Of a DNA stretch of 12,500 nucleotides, positions 1-6,987 are shown piece after piece. The notes beneath the pieces were generated by a model. It saw nothing but the letters and a program-made list of their open reading frames with translations. It did not search any database and had not been told where the DNA came from. Location of the stretch: assembly GCA_905200905.1 (NCBI GenBank), contig CAJKMA010000071.1, positions 1-12,500 on the forward strand, read 5' to 3'. The position numbers and the translations under genes are program-made. The number at the start of each line of letters is the position of its first letter. Position 1 is the first letter of the stretch. The DNA is from an uncultured Bacillota bacterium. Its GTDB lineage: Bacteria; Bacillota; Clostridia; Lachnospirales; Lachnospiraceae.

Positions 1-458
1 CAACAACAGCTCCGCTGGTTGGTATGTTAATGCTTGGTAACCTGTTCCGTGAATCCGGTGTTGTAAAACAGCTGATGGAAACAGCTTCCAATGCTATGAT
101 GTACATCGTAGTTATCCTTCTTGGAACTTCTGTAGGTGCTGCAACAAGTGCAGAAGCATTCCTGAAAGTGGATACATTAAAAATCGTAGTTTTAGGTCTG
201 GTTGCGTTTGCATTTGGTACAGCCGGAGGTGTCCTTCTTGGTAAAGTGATGTGTAAACTGACCCACGGCAAGATTAACCCGCTGATCGGATCAGCAGGTG
301 TATCCGCTGTTCCTATGGCAGCCCGTGTATCACAGAAGGTCGGTGCAGAGGCAGATCCTACAAACTTCCTGCTCATGCATGCTATGGGACCAAACGTAGC
401 AGGTGTTATCGGTACTGCGGTAGCAGCCGGTACTTTCATGGCAATCTATGGAGTATAA
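1..458 (+). CDS. oadB: Na+-pumping decarboxylase beta subunit, 3' part (OadB/GcdB family)
   Basis: This is the C-terminal part of the integral-membrane beta subunit of a biotin-dependent sodium pump (oxaloacetate, glutaconyl-CoA or methylmalonyl-CoA decarboxylase type). The frame is open from base 3, so the true start lies before the window; ATG 24 is internal. The visible part begins TTAPLVGMLMLGNLFRESGV, a conserved beta-subunit stretch, and continues through hydrophobic helices to the NPLIGSAGVSAVPMAARV block. In that block the Asn (codon 276), Ser (codon 303) and Arg (codon 324) have the same relative spacing as the Asn, Ser and Arg implicated in Na+ transport in Klebsiella OadB. A MHAMGPNVAGVIG motif follows near the end. 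The beta subunit takes carboxybiotin from the carrier protein, decarboxylates it and moves Na+ outward. The alpha gene starts 39 bases downstream. The family is near certain; substrate is assigned only from the neighbouring alpha subunit. Confidence 0.95.
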   Translation, partial: TTAPLVGMLMLGNLFRESGVVKQLMETASNAMMYIVVILLGTSVGAATSAEAFLKVDTLKIVVLGLVAFAFGTAGGVLLGKVMCKLTHGKINPLIGSAGVSAVPMAARVSQKVGAEADPTNFLLMHAMGPNVAGVIGTAVAAGTFMAIYGV

Positions 459-497
459 TGCCTGTCTGTATCATGAATAATTATGGAGGAAATAATG

Positions 498-1910
498 ATG
501 GCAGAAGTAGTAAAAAAACCTATTAAAATTACTGAAACAATTCTGCGTGATGCGCATCAGTCTCTGATTGCTACTAGAATGACAACAGAGCAGATGATGC
601 CTATCGTAGAAAAATTAGATAAAGTTGGCTACCATTCCGTAGAGTGCTGGGGCGGTGCAACTTTCGATGCTTCCCTTCGTTTCTTAAAAGAAGATCCATG
701 GGAAAGACTTCGTAAATTCCGTGACGGATTTAAAAACACAAAATTACAGATGTTATTCCGTGGACAGAATATCCTTGGATATCGTCCATATGCAGATGAT
801 GTAGTAGAATATTTCGTACAGAAATCTATTGCAAACGGTATTGATATCATCCGTATTTTTGACTGTTTAAATGACCTTCGTAACCTGCAGACAGCAGTAA
901 AAGCAGCAAACAAGGAAAAAGGACATGCACAGGTTGCTCTGTCTTATACTCTTGGAGATGCTTATACACTGGAGTACTGGGTAGAGATGGCAAAGAAGAT
1001 TGAAGATATGGGTGCAGATTCTATTTGTATCAAGGATATGGCTGGTCTTCTTCTTCCTTACACAGCAACAGAATTGGTTACTGCATTAAAAGAAGCAGTT
1101 GATATCCCAATTCAGCTTCATACACACTATACTTCTGGTGTTGCTTCCATGACCTATATGAAAGCAGTAGAAGCAGGGGTGGATGTGATTGATACAGCTA
1201 TGTCTCCGTTTGCTCTGGGTACTTCTCAGCCTGCAACAGAGGTTATGGTAGAAACATTCAAAGGTACACCATATGATACTGGATTTGACCAGAAATTACT
1301 GGCAGAAATCGCTGATTACTTCCGTCCAATTCGTGACGAGGCTCTGGAAAGCGGTCTGTTAAATCCAAAGAACCTGGGTGTAAACATTAAAACACTGTTA
1401 TACCAGGTACCAGGTGGTATGCTTTCAAACCTGACTTCTCAGTTAAAAGAACAGCATGCAGAAGATAAATTCTATGATGTATTAGAAGAAGTTCCAAGAG
1501 TTCGTAAAGACCTGGGTGAACCGCCTCTGGTTACACCATCTTCTCAGATCGTTGGTACACAGGCTGTATTTAACGTAATTATGGGAGAACGCTACAAAAT
1601 GGTTACAAAAGAAACAAAAGACGTTCTCAGCGGAAAATATGGTGCTACTGTAAAACCATTTAATAAAGAAGTGCAGGAAAAATGTATCGGTGATACAGAA
1701 GTTATCACCTGCCGTCCAGCAGACCTGATTAAACCAGAGCTGGATGTTCTGAGAAAAGAAATGGAACAGTGGTCTGAACAGGAAGAAGACGTATTGTCCT
1801 ATGCACTGTTCCCACAGGTAGCAACAGACTTCTTTAAATACAGAGAAGCTCAGAAAACAAAAGTAGATCCAAAAGAAGCAGACACAGAAAACGGAGTATA
1901 CCCAGTTTAA
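498..1910 (+). CDS. oadA: Oxaloacetate decarboxylase alpha subunit / pyruvate carboxylase-type carboxyltransferase, no biotin domain
   Basis: This cytoplasmic carboxyltransferase moves CO2 from oxaloacetate to biotin on a carrier protein, leaving pyruvate, and so feeds the membrane beta subunit. From ATG 498 the protein has 470 residues. The TIM-barrel signature TETILRDAHQSLIATRM is at 12-28 with metal ligand Asp18. LFRGQNILGYRPY is at 86-98, the expected carbamylated Lys is Lys179 in CIKDMAGLL, and metal ligands His208 and His210 lie in QLHTHYTSG. The conserved C-terminal carboxyltransferase part (LGVNIKTLLYQVPGGMLSNL) follows. Fused OadA proteins run to about 590 residues and end in a biotinyl domain with an MKM-like motif; this one stops at ENGVYPV, so the carrier must be a separate protein, probably encoded upstream. 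An in-frame ATG at 483 overlaps the Shine-Dalgarno GGAGG (485-489); ATG 498 is 8 bases beyond it and is preferred, with ATG 495 as second choice. The 5S-type active site favours oxaloacetate/pyruvate over CoA esters. Confidence 0.92.
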   Translation: MAEVVKKPIKITETILRDAHQSLIATRMTTEQMMPIVEKLDKVGYHSVECWGGATFDASLRFLKEDPWERLRKFRDGFKNTKLQMLFRGQNILGYRPYADDVVEYFVQKSIANGIDIIRIFDCLNDLRNLQTAVKAANKEKGHAQVALSYTLGDAYTLEYWVEMAKKIEDMGADSICIKDMAGLLLPYTATELVTALKEAVDIPIQLHTHYTSGVASMTYMKAVEAGVDVIDTAMSPFALGTSQPATEVMVETFKGTPYDTGFDQKLLAEIADYFRPIRDEALESGLLNPKNLGVNIKTLLYQVPGGMLSNLTSQLKEQHAEDKFYDVLEEVPRVRKDLGEPPLVTPSSQIVGTQAVFNVIMGERYKMVTKETKDVLSGKYGATVKPFNKEVQEKCIGDTEVITCRPADLIKPELDVLRKEMEQWSEQEEDVLSYALFPQVATDFFKYREAQKTKVDPKEADTENGVYPV

Positions 1911-1959
1911 AATTGCGTCTGTGAAAGGATAGTAAAGATTATCCTAACAAACTATAACT

Positions 1960-2026
1960 AAAAAGCTGTCATAGAAACATCATTAGGAATTAATATTCTA
2001 GATATGTTTTCTATGGCAGCTTTTTT
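1960..2026 (+). terminator. Rho-independent terminator after oadA
   Basis: A long inverted repeat pairs 1960-1980 with 2004-2025 (left arm includes AAAAAGCTGTCATAG, right arm CTATGGCAGCTTTTTT). It has one G-U pair and a one-base bulge, a loop of about 23 bases, and six Ts ending at 2026. The left arm starts with five or more As, so the reverse strand also reads as hairpin plus U-run, although nothing convergent is seen here. It separates the decarboxylase operon from the rpiR gene. A smaller inverted repeat just upstream (AGGATA at 1926-1931, TATCCT at 1940-1945) has no U-tract. Confidence 0.88.
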
Positions 2027-2053
2027 GTAAAATAGAAATTTAATATTTTTTTC

Positions 2054-2082
2054 GTGAAACTTTTGTATTTTTGTGCTATGAT
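2054..2082 (+). promoter_or_regulatory. Candidate promoter of the rpiR gene
   Basis: The -10 element TATGAT at 2077-2082 is extended by a TG one base upstream (TGCTATGAT). A weak -35 element, GTGAAA at 2054-2059, matches four of six consensus bases at a 17-base spacing. The start codon lies 40 bases downstream, and a terminator lies directly upstream, so a promoter is needed in this gap. The -35 assignment is uncertain. Confidence 0.5.
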
Positions 2083-2122
2083 AATAAAATGCGAAAGAAA
2101 TTTAGAGAAGAGGGCATAGATC

Positions 2123-3055
2123 ATGGGCAATTCAGAACATCTGATCAGTAAAATGAATTCACAGTATCAGAAGTTTAGCAAAGGGCAGAAAAAACTGGCA
2201 GCGTATATTCAGGAGAATTATGACAAAGCGGCCTTTCTTACAGCAGCTAAGCTGGGGGAGACGGTAGGGGTCAGTGAGTCTACGGTGGTACGGTTTGCTA
2301 TTTATCTGGGGTATAAGGGATATCCAGAATTTCAGAAGGAACTGGAGGAATTGGTTCGGACCAAGTTAAATTCCATACAGCGTATGGAGGTTACTTATGG
2401 GAAAGTGCCACAATCAGAAATCCTGGATACGGTTTTGCATTCGGATATTGATAAGATTAAGATGACTTTAGAGGCTGTGGATCATGAAACCTTTGATTTG
2501 GCGGTGGAAACTATTTTAAGCGCGAAAAATATTTATATTGTTGGAATTAGAAGCTGTGCACCCTTAGCTAGTTTTTTGGCTTTTTATCTGAATTTGATTT
2601 TTGATCATGTGCGGCTTTTAAATACCAATAGTTCCAGTGAATTATTTGAACAGATGATTCGCATTGGGGAAGAAGATGTGATGATTGGAATCAGTTTTCC
2701 ACGTTATTCTATGAGAACTTTAAAAGCCCTGGAATTTGCAAATAACCGAAATGCCAAGGTTATTACCCTTACAGATAGCATTCATTCTCCTATGAATCTG
2801 TATTCTTCCTGTAATCTCATTGCCAGAAGTGATATGGCATCTATTGTGGATTCTCTGGTGGCACCCTTAAGTGTGATTAATGCCCTAGTGGTTGCTCTTT
2901 GCATGCGCAAGCAGAAAGAGGTTGTAGCGACCTTGGAGTCCCTGGAAAAAATATGGGATGAGTATCAGGTATATAATAACGACGAAATCAATTTGGCAGA
3001 TCACCAGGATATTCAGCTGACAGAACCAAAAAGAGGAGATAAGACAGAGAATTAA
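2123..3055 (+). CDS. RpiR/MurR-family transcriptional regulator (HTH + SIS)
   Basis: This 310-residue protein has the two-domain layout of RpiR-family regulators. The N-terminal helix-turn-helix domain (about residues 1-78) carries the family signature LGETVGVSESTVVRFAIYLGYKGYPEFQKEL at 44-74. A C-terminal SIS sugar-phosphate-sensing fold (about 130-255) includes NIYIVGIRSCAPLASFLAFYL at 136-156 and MIGISFPRYSMRTLKALEFA at 187-206. The SIS domain normally binds a phosphorylated sugar or sugar acid; the ligand cannot be read from this sequence, and no sugar uptake or catabolic gene lies beside it. The last 30 residues are charged and look disordered. GAGGG at 2110-2114 stands 8 bases before the ATG. 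The next gene begins 10 bases after the stop, so this regulator is probably first in a transcript with the flavoprotein, cmk, ispH and rpsA. Family certain, target unknown. Confidence 0.92.
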   Translation: MGNSEHLISKMNSQYQKFSKGQKKLAAYIQENYDKAAFLTAAKLGETVGVSESTVVRFAIYLGYKGYPEFQKELEELVRTKLNSIQRMEVTYGKVPQSEILDTVLHSDIDKIKMTLEAVDHETFDLAVETILSAKNIYIVGIRSCAPLASFLAFYLNLIFDHVRLLNTNSSSELFEQMIRIGEEDVMIGISFPRYSMRTLKALEFANNRNAKVITLTDSIHSPMNLYSSCNLIARSDMASIVDSLVAPLSVINALVVALCMRKQKEVVATLESLEKIWDEYQVYNNDEINLADHQDIQLTEPKRGDKTEN

Positions 3056-3065
3056 AGGAGAGATT

Positions 3066-4313
3066 ATGGCAAAAATACTAATTATTGGCGGCGGAGCAGC
3101 AGGGATGGCAGCAGCAGTTTTTTTAGGAGAGCATGGACACCAGGTTCATGTGTTTGAAAAAAATGAGAAATTGGGGAAAAAATTATTCATTACAGGAAAG
3201 GGGCGCTGTAATCTTACTAACTCCTGTGATGAAGAAACTTTTTTTCAATCTGTAGTAAGCAATGAGAAATTTTTGTATAGTGCATTCCACGGATTTTCCA
3301 ATGAAGATGCCATTGCATATTTTGAGAAGTTGGGACTGCCTTTAAAGGAAGAACGAGGCGGGAGGATTTTCCCTCAGTCTGACCATTCTTCCGATGTGAT
3401 TAAAGTGTTGGAACGGCGTATGAAGGAGCTGGATGTAAAGATTCATCTTAAAAGCCAGGTGAAGGACCTTTTGCTCCAGGAAATCAAGGAGGGGCAATAT
3501 AAGGTTACAGGGGTTCGTCTTGAGAATGAACAGGAAATTGCAGGAGATAAAGTCATTGTAGCCACAGGAGGAATGTCGTATCAGGCCACAGGCTCTACAG
3601 GTGATGGTTATGAGTTTGCAAAACATGCAGGTCATAAAGTAACCTCCCTTCGAAGTGCCTTGGTTCCCATGGAGACAAAAGAAGAATATATACCAAGAAT
3701 GCAGGGACTTGCCCTGAAAAACGTAAGATTTACAGTAAAAGACGGAAAAAAGGTGTTATATCAGGATTTTGGAGAACTGTTATTTACTCATTTTGGGATT
3801 TCCGGTCCTCTGGTATTAACTGCCAGCTCTTATATTGGAAAAAAACTGGAAAAGAAGGAATTACAAGGTACCATTGATTTAAAAGCAGCATTAACAGAAG
3901 AACAGTTGGATGCGCGGCTTTTACGGGAATTTGAAGCAGGAAAGAACAAGCAGTTTAAAAATGTGATTTCAGGAATGTTCCCAGCAAAAATGTTTCCAGT
4001 AATACTAGAGCTTGGAAAAATTCCTCCAGAGAAAAAAGTAAATGAAATTACAAAGGCACAGAGAATGGAATTTCTTCGGGTGGTGAAGAATTTTCCAATA
4101 ACCATTACAGGTCTGCGTGGATTTCGAGAGGCAATCATTACACAGGGCGGCGTGAAAACAGGAGAAATTAATCCTAAGACCATGGAATCTAAGAAAACAG
4201 AAGGATTATATTTTGTTGGAGAAGTACTGGACCTGGATGCTGTGACTGGAGGGTTTAATCTGCAGATTGCCTGGTCTACAGCCAAGGCAGCAGCCGATTA
4301 TATAGAACTATAG
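3066..4313 (+). CDS. FAD-dependent oxidoreductase, HI0933/YhiN (COG2081) family
   Basis: This is a 415-residue flavoprotein. A Rossmann dinucleotide-binding motif GGGAAGM is at 8-14, with the ribose-binding acidic residue Glu31 at the end of the second strand. The family signature GKKLFITGKGRCNLTN is at 37-52, KVIVATGGMSYQATGSTGDGY at 162-182, and the C-terminal FAD-closing segment GLYFVGEVLDLDAVTGGFNLQIAWSTAKAA lies near 380-410. Length and motif order are typical of the family. AAGGAG (3055-3060) lies 5 bases before the ATG. Family members are often named NAD(P)/FAD-dependent oxidoreductase, aminoacetone oxidase family, or BaiN. BaiN of Clostridium scindens was reported as a bile-acid reductase, but most homologues sit in housekeeping clusters, as here beside cmk, and no bai genes are visible. 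The physiological substrate is therefore left open. The family call is firm. Confidence 0.92.
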   Translation: MAKILIIGGGAAGMAAAVFLGEHGHQVHVFEKNEKLGKKLFITGKGRCNLTNSCDEETFFQSVVSNEKFLYSAFHGFSNEDAIAYFEKLGLPLKEERGGRIFPQSDHSSDVIKVLERRMKELDVKIHLKSQVKDLLLQEIKEGQYKVTGVRLENEQEIAGDKVIVATGGMSYQATGSTGDGYEFAKHAGHKVTSLRSALVPMETKEEYIPRMQGLALKNVRFTVKDGKKVLYQDFGELLFTHFGISGPLVLTASSYIGKKLEKKELQGTIDLKAALTEEQLDARLLREFEAGKNKQFKNVISGMFPAKMFPVILELGKIPPEKKVNEITKAQRMEFLRVVKNFPITITGLRGFREAIITQGGVKTGEINPKTMESKKTEGLYFVGEVLDLDAVTGGFNLQIAWSTAKAAADYIEL

Positions 4314-4332
4314 AAGAATAAGGAGAAAAAAT

Positions 4333-5013
4333 ATGGCAGTGAATATTGCAATTGATGGACCGGCAGGCGCCGGAAAGAGTACCATAGCAAAAGCTGTGGC
4401 CAGAGAATTGGAATTTATTTATGTGGATACTGGAGCTATGTACCGTGCTATGGCATTGTATCTGATACGACAGGGAATTACTCCACAGGAAAAGGAAAAA
4501 ATGGAGGAGGCTTGTGATAAGGCTGAAATCTCCATTATTTATGAAAATGGCGCCCAGCAGGTAATCTTAAATCAGGAAAATGTCACACCTTATTTGCGTC
4601 AGGAGGAAGTGGGGAATATGGCTTCTGTAAGCTCTGCAAATCCTAAAATTCGTGAGAAGTTGGTAGAACTTCAGCGAATTCTGGCATCAAAAGAAAACGT
4701 GGTTATGGATGGCAGGGATATTGGAACCTGCGTACTGCCTCATGCAGAGGTAAAGGTGTATCTAACAGCAAGCGCCAGAACCAGAGCTTTGCGAAGATGT
4801 AAGGAATTAGAAGAAAAGGGAATTTCCTGTGTCTTGGAGGAAATTGAGGCTGATATTAAGGAGCGAGATTACCGGGATATGACCAGGGAAATTTCACCTT
4901 TAAAGCAGGCAGAAGATGCTGTTTTGGTGGATTCCTCTTGCCTTACGATTGATGAGGTAAAGGATACGATTATTGAATTGTATCGCAAAAGTCAGGAAGA
5001 AATAGGAGTATAA
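4333..5013 (+). CDS. cmk: Cytidylate kinase
   Basis: Cytidylate kinase phosphorylates CMP and dCMP with ATP in the cytoplasm to supply pyrimidine diphosphates. The 226-residue length is typical of bacterial Cmk. The P-loop GPAGAGKST is at 9-17, VDTGAMYRA at 31-39, a CMP-binding insert lies in the middle region, GRDIGT at 127-132, and the lid segment RDYRDMTREISPLKQAEDAVLVDSS at 178-202 supplies phosphate-contacting Arg residues. AAGGAG at 4319-4324 precedes the ATG. The gene begins 19 bases after the flavoprotein and ends one base before ispH, which fits a co-transcribed cluster. The cmk - ispH - rpsA neighbourhood is widespread in clostridia. No odd features. Confidence 0.97.
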   Translation: MAVNIAIDGPAGAGKSTIAKAVARELEFIYVDTGAMYRAMALYLIRQGITPQEKEKMEEACDKAEISIIYENGAQQVILNQENVTPYLRQEEVGNMASVSSANPKIREKLVELQRILASKENVVMDGRDIGTCVLPHAEVKVYLTASARTRALRRCKELEEKGISCVLEEIEADIKERDYRDMTREISPLKQAEDAVLVDSSCLTIDEVKDTIIELYRKSQEEIGV

Positions 5014-5014
5014 C

Positions 5015-5866
5015 ATGGAAGTCAACGTTGCAAAAACAGCAGGATTTTGTTTTGGGGTAAAAAGGGCAGTGGAAAAAGCTTATGAAGTGGCAGAAGCCGC
5101 CCAGGAACCGGTATATACCTATGGACCTATTATTCATAACGAGGAAGTGGTTCGAGATTTGCAAGAGCGTGGTGTTCATGTGCTGGAAACAGAAGAAGAG
5201 TTGAAAAATCTTCAGAAAGGTACTGTGATTATTCGTTCTCATGGTGTTCCTGCCTGTATTTATGAATTACTAGAAAAGCAAAATATTGCATATGTGGATG
5301 TGACTTGTCCCTTTGTTTTGAAGATTCATAGAATTGTGGAAAAAGAAAGCAGAGAGGGAAGACACATTGTTATTGTGGGAAATGCAGATCATCCAGAAGT
5401 AATAGGAATTTGTGGATGGTGTAAAGGTCCTTATACGGTTATCAAGAATCAGGAGGAAGCTAGGGCGTTTTTGTCAGAATGCCCGGAAAAAGTATGTATT
5501 GTGTCCCAAACGACATTTAATTACAATAATTTTCAAGAAATAGTTGAAATTTTGACTGAAAAGGTTTATGATAGACTTGTTTTAAATACGATTTGTAATG
5601 CAACCCAGGACAGACAGTCTGAGGCTGAGGAAATCGCAAAACAGGCAGATGCAATGATTGTCATAGGCGGAAGAAATAGTTCTAATACTCAGAAGCTCTA
5701 TGAAATATGCAGACGCGAATGTGAAAATACTTACTATATACAGACACTTGCTGACTTGGATTTTGATCGATTTCAATCCGTTCAATATGTAGGTATTACA
5801 GCTGGGGCTTCAACCCCAAATAAATTAATAGAGGAGGTTTCAAAACATGTCAGAATTAAGTTTTGA
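5015..5866 (+). CDS. ispH: 4-hydroxy-3-methylbut-2-enyl diphosphate reductase (IspH/LytB)
   Basis: IspH carries out the last step of the MEP isoprenoid pathway, reducing HMBPP to IPP and DMAPP with an Fe-S cluster. The three cluster cysteines are visible as Cys12 (GFCFGVKRAV), Cys98 (VDVTCPFV) and Cys194 (NTICNATQDRQ). Substrate-contacting residues are also present: His41 (GPIIHNEEVV), His76 (RSHGVP), His126 and Glu128 (NADHPEV), Thr166/Thr167 (SQTTFN), the SSNT motif at 222-225, and TAGASTP at 262-268. Its 283 residues match a single-domain IspH. AGGAG at 5004-5008 lies inside the cmk end, and the start is one base past the cmk stop. The last 20 bases overlap the start of the S1 gene in another frame. 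In many clostridia IspH and S1 form one polypeptide; here the stop codon TGA at 5864-5866 separates them, and its TTT-TGA context is discussed as a finding. Confidence 0.97.
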   Translation: MEVNVAKTAGFCFGVKRAVEKAYEVAEAAQEPVYTYGPIIHNEEVVRDLQERGVHVLETEEELKNLQKGTVIIRSHGVPACIYELLEKQNIAYVDVTCPFVLKIHRIVEKESREGRHIVIVGNADHPEVIGICGWCKGPYTVIKNQEEARAFLSECPEKVCIVSQTTFNYNNFQEIVEILTEKVYDRLVLNTICNATQDRQSEAEEIAKQADAMIVIGGRNSSNTQKLYEICRRECENTYYIQTLADLDFDRFQSVQYVGITAGASTPNKLIEEVSKHVRIKF

Positions 5867-6941
5867 ACAGATGCTGGATGAAACATTTAAAACAATCAGG
5901 AATGGAGAGGTAGTCGAAGGTACAGTCATCGATGTCAAAGAGGATGAGATCATTCTGAATATTGACTATAAAGCAGACGGTATCATTTCAAGAAGCGAGT
6001 ACTCCAATGACCAGAATTTAGATTTAAGAACTGTTGTACATCCAGGTGACACAATGGAAGCAAAAGTTCTGAAACTCAATGACGGGGATGGCCAGGTATT
6101 GTTGACATACAAGAGACTGGCTGCAGATAAAGGCAACAAGAGACTGGAAGAAGCGTTTGAAAACAAAGAAGTACTTACAGCAAAAGTAAGCCAGGTATTA
6201 GATGGTGGTTTAAGTGTTGTTGTAGATGAGGCAAGAGTATTCATTCCTGCAAGTTTAGTATCAGATACTTATGAAAAAGACCTGACAAAATATCAGGATC
6301 AGGAAATTGAATTTGTAATTACAGAATTCAATCCAAGACGTCGTCGTGTAATCGGTGACAGAAAACAGCTTTTAGTAGCTAAGAAAGAAGAATTGAAGAA
6401 AGAACTTTTTGAAAGAATCCAGGCAGGAGATGTGGTAGAAGGAACCATTAAGAACGTAACAGATTTTGGTGCGTTTGTTGATTTAGGCGGAGCTGACGGT
6501 CTGCTTCACATTTCTGAAATGTCTTGGGGAAGAGTAGAAAATCCAAAGAAAGTATTCAAAGCAGGAGAAAAAATTTCTGTTTTAATTAAAGAAATCAATG
6601 GAGATAAGATTGCTCTGAGCTTAAAATTTGAAGATCAGAATCCATGGCTGAATGCAGCTGAAAAATATGCGGTAGGAAATGTAGTAGAAGGAAAAATTGC
6701 ACGTATGACAGACTTTGGCGCTTTCATTGAATTAGAGCCAGGTGTAGATGCACTCCTTCATGTTTCTCAGATTTCCAGAGTACATGTTGAAAAGCCATCT
6801 GATGTTCTGAAAGTTGGCCAGGTTGTTTCTGCGAAAGTTGTTGATTTTAACGAAGAAGAAAAGAAAATCAGCCTGAGCATGAAAGTTTTAGAGCCAGCAC
6901 AGGAAGAAGTTGTAGAGACAGAAGAAGTAACAGAAGAATAA
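5847..6941 (+). CDS. rpsA: 30S ribosomal protein S1, four-domain Firmicute type
   Basis: This is an RNA-binding protein of 364 residues built from four S1 (OB-fold) repeats at about 19-90, 106-174, 193-261 and 277-347. The last two are the most canonical, with VTDFGAFVDLGGADGLLHISE (204-224) and MTDFGAFIELEPGVDALLHVSQ (287-308), and are likely the main RNA-binding units. The first two are more divergent. The tail is acidic (EEVVETEEVTEE). It is shorter than the six-domain E. coli S1 but normal for Firmicutes. The very strong ribosome binding site GAGGAGGT (5831-5838), 8 bases before ATG 5847, lies within ispH, so translation can start independently of IspH. Codon choice is visibly more restricted than in rpiR or the flavoprotein gene, consistent with high expression. 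Whether it is a true ribosomal subunit or a general RNA-binding S1 cannot be told from sequence. Confidence 0.93.
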   Translation: MSELSFEQMLDETFKTIRNGEVVEGTVIDVKEDEIILNIDYKADGIISRSEYSNDQNLDLRTVVHPGDTMEAKVLKLNDGDGQVLLTYKRLAADKGNKRLEEAFENKEVLTAKVSQVLDGGLSVVVDEARVFIPASLVSDTYEKDLTKYQDQEIEFVITEFNPRRRRVIGDRKQLLVAKKEELKKELFERIQAGDVVEGTIKNVTDFGAFVDLGGADGLLHISEMSWGRVENPKKVFKAGEKISVLIKEINGDKIALSLKFEDQNPWLNAAEKYAVGNVVEGKIARMTDFGAFIELEPGVDALLHVSQISRVHVEKPSDVLKVGQVVSAKVVDFNEEEKKISLSMKVLEPAQEEVVETEEVTEE

Positions 6942-6953
6942 TCTGTGAACAAG

Positions 6954-6987
6954 AAACAGCCGTCACTTTTGGGTGATGGCTGTTTTT
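6954..6987 (+). terminator. Terminator between convergent rpsA and yprB-like genes
   Basis: A stem pairs AAACAGCCGTCAC (6954-6966) with GTGATGGCTGTTT (6973-6985). It has one G-U pair, a six-base loop and a run of five Ts at 6983-6987. It lies 12 bases after the S1 stop. The stop codon of the minus-strand gene (6963-6965) lies inside the left arm. Read on the minus strand the stem is followed by a broken T-rich run (GTTTCTTGTT), so it may work in both directions, though better on the + strand. Confidence 0.88.

Noticed and set aside
483..497. ATG at 483 as the start of oadA, adding five residues (MEEIM).
   Set aside because: This ATG overlaps the only good Shine-Dalgarno (GGAGG 485-489); ATG 498 stands 8 bases after it and gives a normal N-terminus (MAEVVKKP).
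3830..4285. Open minus-strand frame of about 150 codons opposite the flavoprotein gene; similar open frames lie opposite rnfC (8816-9277), rnfD (9778-10221) and rnfG (10755-11177).
   Set aside because: Each lies fully or almost fully against a clear conserved gene, has no recognisable domain and no good ribosome site; they are antisense shadows.
5847..5866. The ispH stop as a sequencing error breaking an ispH-rpsA fusion.
   Set aside because: A strong ribosome site and an ATG at proper distance start S1 independently, and both proteins are complete at the junction; separate genes are the simpler reading.
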